Below, piece by piece: positions 23,265 to 35,400 of a stretch of DNA of 64,000 bases. The stretch lies in assembly GCA_947044365.1 (NCBI GenBank), contig OX345643.1, positions 6,357,001-6,421,000 on the forward strand, written 5' to 3'. Under the pieces are notes generated by a model. It ran no database searches, had not been told where the DNA came from, and saw only the letters and a list, made by a program, of their open reading frames with translations. The position numbers were made by a program, and so were the translations under genes. Position 1 is the stretch's first letter. Every line of letters begins with the position of its first letter. The DNA is from Petrosia ficiformis (lineage: Eukaryota > Porifera > Demospongiae > Haplosclerida > Petrosiidae).

Positions 23265-25712
23265 CTACAGGAACAACAATCATCATAGCAAGAACTTCAT
23301 CCATCAATCAATTCAACAATCCATTCATCCATCCATTTATCAATCCCTTTAGCTACTCATTTGATCTATTTATCCACACACCCATTCATTCATCAAAGCT
23401 CAAAATACCTGCAATGACTTCAGGAAAGGCATCCATTTTTCATCAAACAAATCAGTACGATAGTTACGACTGAAACATCCCACATATGAAAGATATGAAG
23501 CAGTCAGGAGAACATCTCCAGGTAATGTAAGTTCCTCCAATTTCATTCTCTGTACAGACTCTGCCCATCGAACCTTCTCAGATGACAAACCATTTACCAA
23601 CCTATAGATTCAAAGGAGGATGGGAAATTTATTGAAGAGGAGAAGGAAGACCCAATTCATTACCTGTTAGCAAGTGAGATAGTTTGTGCAGTTGCCTCAG
23701 CTTCTTGTTGACATTTTAGTTTTGCTGCAGTAGCTTCTTCAAATTGTCTTGTCAGTTCAGCAAGATTGTCATCTAGCTCTTTTATCTTGGCTTTAATTTT
23801 TGACAGCTTTACCTGAGCTGCAGCCAATTCTGCATTAGCTGCAGCCAGAGCTTTTCTCTTGGGCTCCACATCACAAAATACTTCATAGAACTTCACAATA
23901 TTAATAGCCCAGGAACACAAACCTACAAACAAAGATATATAATTATATATTACATACATATATAGCAATGTATTTATACAAACTGACCTGCGGCAGCAAA
24001 AGATTTATTACGTACAAAGTCTGGTTCAAATTCTGGATCTTTCAGGTATGGTTCAACAGCTTTCCTGTTTGGTTCTTGTATATTCTCTTTATCAAAATTC
24101 ATCAGAGAGTCAAGAAACTGGTCCACTTTTCCCATGAAAGTTTTACCAGCATTCCATGACACATCTTTAGGTATTTTGTTTGAAGGAGACAGGAGTAACA
24201 TAACTCCTGCTACCACTCGAGCAACAATAGGAGGAGGTTTGCCAAAAGACTTTAACTCAGTCAAATTGGCTTTGTTAAGAGTATTCAAAGCTTCTGCAGC
24301 AGCTGCAAGAGCAGGTTCAGCTCGTGCTAAATCTCTTTCGCAATCTTTTTGTTTCTTTGTTACTTCTTCATTAATTTTGGCTACTTTTTTCTCTTCTACA
24401 TCAGCAATGTCTTTCTCTTTTCCCACTTTCTCCTGCTCAACACCAACCTTCTCAATAAGAGCATCTGCATCATCATTTTTTTGCTTAAGTTCCACCTCTT
24501 GAGCAGCTAGTTTCTCTTTGAGGTCATCCACTTGAGCTGCAGTACTCTTCAGTTTCTCCAAACCTCCCTCAAGTCTTTCCATGTCACTTAATAAATCACC
24601 ATGCTTCTTAGACAACAAATTTTGATACAAGGCAATCTAAAGAATAGATAATATCTTGTACATGTGTACAACAAATAAAGAGAAAATATACCAATTCCAA
24701 GAAGCTCTTTGGTGTAGTGTAGTTGTATCGTCTCTCATTTGTTAAGTACTGTTTACTCATTTCATTTACAGAACCATGAACAAATGCCATAAAATGACTG
24801 ACAGACTCACGTACCTCAGCCTAAAATAAAGATAGGAAAAAGATGAAGAGACAGAAGAACAAATAAAAAATAGATCAATTCCTTTTGTGTGTAATCAAAT
24901 ATTAATAAACTTACTGTTATTAGTTCTACATCAGAAAGGAAACGTGAACTGACAGAGATCAGAGCTTCTTCTGGCCACTCGTGAAACCAATCAATACATG
25001 TACAATTCACAATGGCTGGGAACTTGCGACTACGTACCCTCAGAGTAGAACCAACAGGAGAGAAACATAGTACCACCTGAGGTAGTATATTTAACATAAC
25101 TCAAACAGTGTATTACTACACTACAGACATACCTTAAGTTGTCTTCGAACTCTTTCAATGAAAAATTTCCATATATTCTCTTTAGTATCCTCAATACCAG
25201 CTCCCTTGACTTCATTTCGTAATCCATTAATTACATTCTCCAACTCATCATCGGCAAATATATTAGGGATCTCCCCTGAAGCTAATAAATCATTAATCAA
25301 CACCAGGAACTTCTCATCTGGTACCTGATGAGTATAAGAATATATACTATTAATATTATTATACAATATAGTTACACACCTGAGCATCTGTCAATAGAAA
25401 CACAGTACCAATATTCTTCAATCCAGCCTTGATGTACAATTGAGCTAAATCAACTTTCAGATCACCAACACCATATCCCTTCCTCAGTTGAATCTGAAAC
25501 ACTTCCAAACCTGACACTGAAGCAGCTAAACGTGTGAGACTCTGTTTACCACTACCTCCCACTCCAACTAGCAGAGCATTACCACGAGGGGACTCAAGAA
25601 TACGATTAATACGACAACTGAAGAAAAGAAGATCATTAAGAGAAGAATCTAGGTTACAGTTATGTTCAAAAAACAATGCATTCACATATATCCTCTTGCA
25701 ATTTGTCCATGC

Positions 25713-25770
<58 letters not shown>

Positions 25771-25781
25771 ATATATATATA

Positions 25782-25826
<45 letters not shown>

Positions 25827-26420
25827 ATCTGTACTTTCATATATTTATCCATTTATTGATCCATTTTTCATCCATTCATATATAATTATACATACACATG
25901 TTGCATAGCATCCTCAAACAAGACTAGATTCATGACAGCATTTATCTCATTATATGACTCAAGTGCTTCCTCAAGAATTTTATTTAGTGAATCCCAGGAT
26001 GAGACAGAGAGATACTTTGGTTCACCAATACCAGTGGCAAAGTGACAATATAATAATGGTTCAGACTTCATTGCTTCATCATCAATATCCTATTAGAATA
26101 TGAAGATATAACAGTCAGTAAGAATCATGTGTCACACACACACCTCAAAGAACTGTTTAGCTATCTCATATTTCATCTTCTTGAAAGTTTCCATGTCTTT
26201 CTCCTCAATCATTTTATCACCATACACTCTGCTAGCCTCATGAAGCCATAGACGAGTGAAATCTAATGGAGTTTTAATGCAGTCTGGAGCCGAGAAGAGT
26301 ATCCCCTATATATGTACATAAAGTATGTACATACATGATGTTCAGCTAGACATTTTGGACAATGTGTATGTTGTTAGGTATGTTACTATGTATATATGTA
26401 TGTGTGTATGTGTATGTATA

Positions 26421-26451
<31 letters not shown>

Positions 26452-29400
26452 TGTATGTATGTATGTATGTATGTATGTATATATATATACATAATTATGT
26501 AGTATGTGTATGAATATTTCTTCACCTGGAATATATTAGATAGATCACGTAGGTTGAAGATATAATGAAATTTAATAGCAGTTGGTAAGAATGTAGTGGA
26601 GACTTTGGTATGTAGAGCCAGTGCTACATTCACTATCTTCTCATAGATACGTTGTATTTGTGAAGAGAATCCTCCACTTGAAATATGACCCTGTAGAATA
26701 TTCTGATAGATAGTAGTTAAGGCATCCATACCAGGGAAACTGATGGCAAATACAGTGAAGTGTCGTTGTAGTCTAGGATTTATTGTAAAGCTACCAGCAG
26801 TTGGATTCATACATGCCACATACTGTACATTACTAACTTCCTTCAGTAGCAGTTTAGTACGATCATACCAGTGATTATAATCTAGATGTTGTCGAATCAG
26901 TGTGTGTGGTTGTACTGTACCGTATGTATCTACCACAGGCATGTTGACATCATCAATGAAATATATCAATTTCTTTGTACCAGGAGGACCGTAATTACGA
27001 CCAGCTTTCTTCTCCAGAGGTTTCTCCATAACTTGTTGTAACATGAGAGATGTAGTGTAATAGTTGAATGGAATCATTGTCACTAATGTGTCCTCATCCA
27101 GAGAATTTAGCATATCATTAATCAGCACTGTTTTACCACATCCAGCATTCCCTACCAACATCACAGGACGACGATTGGCCATTAGGAGATCAATAAAGTA
27201 TCGATATCGAACTGTTTCTGATGTGTGCACAAGTACACTCTGAGAAGATATGATTCATAAGATATGAAAAATGAAATTATAATTATCTTTACCTGAAGTG
27301 GCATTTCGGGATTATGTTCAAATTTTGGTACTTTCTCACTCCATGGAATCCACTTCTTTGTTTCACTATCCAAGTAGTAGTCAAACACTGTTCCTTGACT
27401 GGGGAACTTGATTGTTTTAAACTCACTCACCCACCACTTGGAAAACTCAACACGATAATCTACTAACTATAATAATAAATACATTTTACACTGACTGTGA
27501 TGATGATAAAGTACATGTGACTGTCATGTGATTTATATACTTTCAATTACCTGGTCCTGAAACATAGAACCTCCAAATGCCCATATTGCAGCAAACACAA
27601 AGTACAGTTCGTAGAGTTCTTTAGGACAATCAGGCGGTGTGTTCTCAGGAGTGAGAAGAACTTCAAGAAGATAACATAGAGATTGGATCATACTGTTCTC
27701 TGAGATTGGAGTTATCTTTTTGAAACGATAACGAAGGTTATCTAAACATGGTGGAACATATCGTTCAAACAGGATTGTCAGGTTTGCTTTCTCAGATTGA
27801 ACTTCTCTTTTATCAATCCAACTCTGAACAAATCTGAAATAGAATCGAATGTATAAATACTAGTATACTGTATGTATGTACTAGTATATATGGTATATAC
27901 TGTATGTACTGTAGTATACACTGGTATTTTCACATATATTTCTCTTACGGATTCCATCCTAAGTCTGAAGCATTCACAAACAATATACCAGCTCTAGAAA
28001 CTGTAGCAGGTGTGGCCGATTTGAGATGACCAATCTCAAACATGAGTCTCATTGTGGGATTTAGAGGGACACGTTCATTACTGGCAAGGGTTAAAACCTA
28101 GTGAAAGAAATAGATAATTATTTCAACTGTTAGTACTAAACATGTATGTGTGTTTAATATAATTATAGTAAGCAGATGTATCCAGGGCTGCCAAAATAGG
28201 GAGCCCACCAATATAACACTTAGGCTCTCTATAGTCTCATTCCCAAGCTAGTACCTGAGCTTTAGTTGTGATCTCTTAGTGGTGGAACCCACCAATATAA
28301 CACTTTGGCTCTCTATAGTCTCATTCCCAAACTAGTACCTGAGCTTTAGTTGTGATCTCTTCGTGGTGGAGTCCAGCCACCAACCCACCCCTCTTAGTGG
28401 CCCTGATTCATATTACTAACCTTATTATCATCCATCACAGTATTAAGAGATTCAATCCACATTGGATCAATGTCTCCATCTAGAACAATCCATTTAGGAC
28501 TCTCTGAAGATAAATTTGACATGTCTCGCATGATAATTGAGAATAGTCCATCTTTCCATTCTCTAGTAGCACGATTTATAAAACCATATAGTTCATCAGT
28601 TGTCACTGCTTTAGGATTTATATCCTGCCAAACAGGTTTGAGTTTCATGTTGTAGTATGTGCGATTCAAACATCGAAGAATCTGTTGTGAAATAGTGTTA
28701 CATTATTTCACATTTGTGAGTAACTGTTTTACCTTGCTCTTTCCAGTTCCTGCATTACCAATGACAAAGATAGAGTGTCTCACATGACGCAGCTCTTCCA
28801 ATTGGACTATCTTTAATACAAAACTATCTTCTGCTTGTAGACCAAGATCCTATACATACAGATACAATATTATAATCATAGAGAACTATAATTATACATA
28901 CCAGTATAGATTTCTTGACTGTTGCCTCAAAGTCCATGTTCCTTTTTCTGGGTACATCCAGTGCAGGGAAAAGGTCTCCAATTAGACCCATAAAGATTGT
29001 CACATCCTCAGTAATAATCTTTGGTGTATTGAAATCTCGAAGAGCTCTCATGAGTACCTGAAAGTGTAGTTATGTTTTCTTGCATTCATATGTATATCTA
29101 TCTATCTATCTATATATCTATCTACCTATCTATCTATCTATCCATTTGCCTACCTGGTCTTCAGGTCGTCCTCTATCTCCCCTCTTCAGTGAACCTGCTA
29201 CAACAAGTACAGATTTGATAGCCCTCAAACCCCAATCATAATGATCTTGTTTGGACAACAACTCTTTGCACAGAGTGTACAGTGTCAAGAACTTTCTGGC
29301 TAAGATACGACCATTCAGAAACCCCTCAGCTACCAACATGATCTCAGCAATCAATTCAAAGTCTGGAACCACCATTGCACAGGGTCTAAAGAATGAAACA

Positions 29401-32400
29401 GAAAGATAATTAACCTTCTATTCACTTTATCTGTGATAAGTATGTCATACCTGAATAATGCTTTTAAGTTCTCTGGTAGTTCAGTTCGACCAGCATATCC
29501 AGGATTCATAGTGATAAATAGACCCACAGTGGGTGTTATCCTGATCTCTGTACCCTCAAATAAGAATCTTTGTTTCTTCATTTTAATGGCATCTTGAATA
29601 GTTTTGACTTGAACTGCAACCACTGACAGAACTTCTACTGCAATCCTGTTAAACTCATCAAAACATCCCCAAGCACCAGTTTGAGCAAGACCTTTATATA
29701 TGTTACCAATAGACTGTATCATAAAAATGAAAATAACATGAAACTTCAGTAAATTCCATCTCAAGTATTACTGACCTTGTAGTCCATTTGTTCTGAACAG
29801 TTGAACACATATACCATTATACCAAGTGCTCTTCCCAAGTCTTTAGTAGTCTCTGTTTTACCAGTTCCGGCTGGACCAGCTGGTGCTCCACTCATTGTAA
29901 GGTGAAGGGATTGGGTGAGGGTAATGTAACATCTGAGGAGAGTTTGAGTGAAATATGAGAGTGTGATAGTGTAAGATTGAGATCACTCACCGATCAGTCA
30001 GTGGTGTGATAACCAGACGTGCAGTATTTCCTAAATACTCATACGCATACTTGAACTGGGCATCACAGATATTAGCAAAGCAATGCTTGAGCTCTTCATC
30101 CCAGCGATGTCGTAATTGACTTAACCAAGTGAATGCTTGAGAATTCTCAACCTTTTGGGCAATTAGTTTAGCCACCACATCACGAGCATGTACATCGATA
30201 GTACAAATAGTCATGATCTTTTGTCTGTCACCTTTGCTAAGGTCGCCTAGCAACAGGTTGATGAGGGTATTGAGTTGTGTTACTTGTTTCTTGAAGTAGT
30301 CTTTTAATGCTGTTTCATAACCTTCCTCAAGACGAGCAAATGCTATGTTGACTTCTGTTGTCCACCAAATTTGAGTACCAGCTAATGCAACCTGGGCAGG
30401 ATACTCAAACAGCCATTGATCTCTTGCTTTCTCTTCATAAGCAACAACGGCCTCCATGAATTCATGTCTTACTGTGGCTGCCATCCTCTCTAGTAGTTTA
30501 TTCAACCAGTTTTCAACTTGACCAGTCAACTCACAAGGCTCATCAAAGTCAACATACTCACCATCTTTGCTGTACATACCAAGGGCTGTTTTAGTTGGCT
30601 GTCCAGAATCATCTTGTTGGAATTTGAGTTTAGCCATACTATCAAACAATTTAGCCAAGTGACGAGCAACCTATATCAACAAATTGTAATGAAATCCATA
30701 ACACAATTGTGGTATGTCATTACAATGTCTCACTCACCAGTGTAGGCTGATTACCCTTGGATAAAATATCCAACAGATCAACTGATGATATAAAGTAAAA
30801 TCTTGGGAAAGCTAATCGTTTGGTCTCTAAATATTCTGCCAAAGCCTTCTCACACACTGATAATCTATAGTGAAGAGGAATATGAAAGGATGGCATGGCA
30901 TCATCACTAAAAGTATTCTTACCTTCCCTGTATTTCTTCCAGTTCTTCATACAAACGAGGTCTGTTTGTAGCTTTAACAACATTTGGTGTTTGATTGACC
31001 TCATGAATTAGTTTCTGTATGAATTAAAATTCAGTACATGTTGGACTTATGTATTATCTACTGAATATATGTATATGAATGATTGTATTCTTATACCTTG
31101 AAGTCTGCATCAATAGTATCAAATTGTTTAGAGTGTTCTGGAAGCTGAGCTCTTATATCTTCAGATCCAATAAAGATACTTTCCAGATGAGACCAAGTGA
31201 CTTGTACCTCCATCCATATGGTAATAACAGAATCAGCATTTGAGAGCTTCTTCTGCCAAGAGGATACTTCTTCCAGAAAATAACCTACAAACTTGGAGGT
31301 CATCATGTTTTGCAGTTGAACCTAAGTGAAGAAGATGAATATATAACATTTCTTTTCCTCTTGGAATAGTTTTTTATACCTGGTTATCTTCTAAAGTCTC
31401 AATAAGTTCTTCACTAGTTTTGAGAAGGTTTAGACCAGTTCTGGAATGATTCTCACTCTCAAACTCCATTTCTGACCATGTCTTGTTAAGTTCTTTCAAA
31501 GTCTTCTCCATACTTAGTTCCTTTGTTGCTTTATCTACAATGTTACGTACCTAAGAAAACATAAATGAATGAATGAATGGATGGACGTATGGATGGATGG
31601 GATTGAAGGGTGAAGAAATAACTGCATACCTCATCTTCAAAGTTATGTAGATTAAGTGCCAGTAGATCAGATAGACATGTTTCATCAGACATAATAAACT
31701 TCACCTATAAGTCACAACAATACACAACCAATAACACAAGTATATATTATTATTAGTATATACACATACCTGTGTAGCCTGCATAAGTTGTTCCCAATGA
31801 CGATCTCTAATAGCAGGGTTCTGAAGCTCTCCCACAGCTCTTAATGAAGTCACCATATTCTTAACAGTAGAGTCAAGACCTATGTATTAATATAATAGAA
31901 TTAATATATATGTTACAAGATTATTATAGTTACCTGCAAAACAATTCCAAGCTCTCATTTCTTTATCAAGTGCTCGAATGTCTTTGACAAACTTTTTACA
32001 GTCAATCTCCATTTGTTCCACATTGATATCACTCCATAGAGTAGTGTTCCAATCACCAAAGCTACTCTGTACTAGTGTTATCATATCCCATAGACTCTTG
32101 AGTAGAGCTATTTCTCGACGACATGCTTTGAGCTGTTTGAAGTCTGAAACACCAACTTCAAATAATCCAGCAGCTTCTCTGAGTGAATTCATCTGTTCCT
32201 CCATTTCTCTGATTTGTATGTTTGCCTGAGATACAAGTAGATACACAGATAGATTATATTCTGTCATTCATTCAAATACATACCCTATCAATTCTAGCAT
32301 AGATATAATCAGACTCGTATGCAAAGGGGGCAGTTTTTCTGAAGTTTTCTCTGAATTGGTGCTGGCTGACATCAAAAGTTGCTAACTTTCTCCTCAAAAT

Positions 32401-35400
32401 ATTCACTTCACTAGCTTGTAATGGAGCTACTTCTTGTTTGATTGCGATTGACTGTTTCTTAACAGTGTTCCATTTTTCTGGTAATTCCTGGTAAGATTAT
32501 GAATAGATACACAAATAATGAATGAATGAATGAATGAATGTACGGTTGAATTAATGGCTATATGATTGGAGGGATACAGATCTGATGTCTGGATGACAAA
32601 CAAACAGAGAGTTAACTAACTTCCAGTTGTTGATATACTTCATCAGGCATCTCCTGACCATACGCTTTGAGCAGCTCAATTGTTTGTTTAAGAGGCTCAA
32701 ACATTCCGTCTGTGTTTAGCTGTCTATCCTTGATAGCTAGTAAATGATGCATCACACAGACAAGACCGTCATAATCACCTTCTTCAACTGTAGTACTTAG
32801 ACCTGACTTTGTAACCTGTATAGAGAACAGAGAAGAGAAGAAGTGAAGAGGTTGGTTAGTTTTGTTTGTATCACCTCGGTGAATTCTTGAAGGTCATTCA
32901 GACTGTTTTTGACATGATCAATTAGATGTTGTTTGAACATTAAACTCCATTTCTTCACTATATTCAGAAGGGCTAGTTTAAATGGACGACTATCGACTCG
33001 AAACCAATTGTCAAATAACACTGTATCCTGTTAGAATAGATGAATGGATGAATAGATGGATGAATGAATGGATAGATAGATGAAAGGATGAATATATAAT
33101 TGGATGAATGGATGAACGTAGGATGTATGAAGAGATGTAATAAATTATATTGTACCTCAAATTTCACAACTTCACTATATACTGTCTCATAGCCATCCAC
33201 TTGTTCCTTGAACTGGTTCAGAGTAGGTGGAGACTCTGGTACACCTTCATCTCCTGCTTGTTCTACCTCCTCAGTTGTTAACACATGTCCATACAATAGA
33301 AATTGATGCATGAATTCCTGTCGATCATCCACCCAGAGGTATGCATATGTCTCGTATGAGTTACGATACTCTATTGCTTTTTCTGTAGCTTGAGTGACTC
33401 GAGTAATTATTTCTTCCTTCATATCAAGAAGATCTGCTAGTTCTTCAACTTCGGAGATGTAGTTGTCCATTCCTTTATGAGCGGCAACACGAGGTACCAG
33501 GGATGCAAACTTGAAAATATCATCAAGAAGTTCATCTACCAGATTCAAAAAGCCATTAGTGACACCTTCGTCAAGGGATGGATTATACACCATATCTGGG
33601 GCTTGTAGCTCTAACTTCGACTCCAACAGAGGTGGCATACCAACTTTATCCTTTGATGTGTTATCAAGGAAGTACTGTAGTGAACATTGTGAACAGTTGA
33701 AGAGACCATCTAGTACAATGTCATCCACATATTCAATGTAACGATGCCATATTTCACTTTCGGGATCTGCTTGAAAATATTCCAGATTCTCTTTCACTAG
33801 ACTGTGAATCTTCTCTCCTCCTGTACGTACTACATTATAACGGGTTTCACGAGTACTCTCTCGATCTTCAAGATTAAGAAATGTGTCCTTCTTGTCGTCT
33901 TTTCGTTGGTAAAGAGGTTGTTTGGACCATGTGACCATTATCTCCATCATGGTGTCTACATTGGTTTTGGCAAGTTGAACACGTTTCTCAAGATCCCTCA
34001 CCATATCACGAGTTGATTCTATATACTCCCATACACCTAATTACATTAAAAGGTCAGAGTTCAAATGTATATGATTATTACATATGTAATTATGTAATTA
34101 TAATTTGTAGTCTTGAGAGAATTAGAAACAAAAGAAAACTGAAAAAGTGAGGAATCCAACTGCTGAGTGCCTGACTAGATATTAATTAGGAGGTCCTGGG
34201 TTTAATTCCTATAGTCAAATTCCTAACCTTTTACGTTATCCTTATTTCTCCTGTCTGCATGTAATAATAATGAAGCCTTATGCAATCAACCTTGTTAGTT
34301 TAGTAATTGAGGACAATGTGACTATTGTACATAGAGACAATTGTAAATGTAAGCTATTGTAGTATAGAGACAGAACTGTGTCTGTATTTCTATTGTGTGT
34401 CAATCAATATGTCTCAAGTTTCTTGTTGCTTATCAGTCATGTGTCTCCTAAGTGTTTGCTATATAAGCTGGTTAAATTTTAGTTCATTTGCTCTGTGACT
34501 TACCATCACTTGTCCAGTTCAGATGTGAGATAGCTTTCTCAAGTTGTTCATCAATAACCTTCATCTGAGTCTCAATAAGTGGTTCCTCTACATCCAGTAT
34601 AGTCTCCTTGATCTGCATATAATCTATATGAAATATATACATGATTACATACTAATAAACTACAATACCTTATTATATAGTGTAACAGTGACATCTAGAT
34701 TCTGTAGGAATTTACGATAGGTATCATCACGTGAGAATACTGCAACTGCAGTTTCTGGGATTTGTTGATCAGGACGACCTTCTCGTTGATTAAGATACTT
34801 GACTTCTCTAAGTAGAGCAACAAGCTACAAAGTTTGAAATATGTAAGTAGATGAATAAATGAATGATGAGAATGTATAGATAGATGAATGGATGGATGGC
34901 TGATAGGTGGGTGAACAAGGTGGTATAGAAAGAAAGGGTTGTATAATCAGCTAGTTACCTTAGGATCAAAGTTGACTCTGATCAAATCTGAAGTGTCTTT
35001 TGTCCCTCTAACAAGGAGAGGTTTCTCAAGATTAGTTTTTGCTACCTGATCAACTCCTTCTACCCATTCACTAAACACATCAGTCTCATATCTACAAGAA
35101 TAAACAGAACATGTAAGTATGCACACAAACACACAATTATTATAATTATATATCATTTAGATAATCATTATCTGACTTCTCAAGTAGCTCCATCATTTCA
35201 TCATATTTGCTAAACACAATCATAGCTTCAGCACTTTCAGTTGTTCTGTTAACAAAGATTATAAACAAAATATAAGTGGTAAAATAATTATAAATAATGA
35301 ATTATTAATCTTACCCGTGATTGACTGCACGTAGTTTATCAATAGACAAATGAACTCTCTCTCTTATCTCCTGACACCATTTCAACACTCCAGCTACTCG

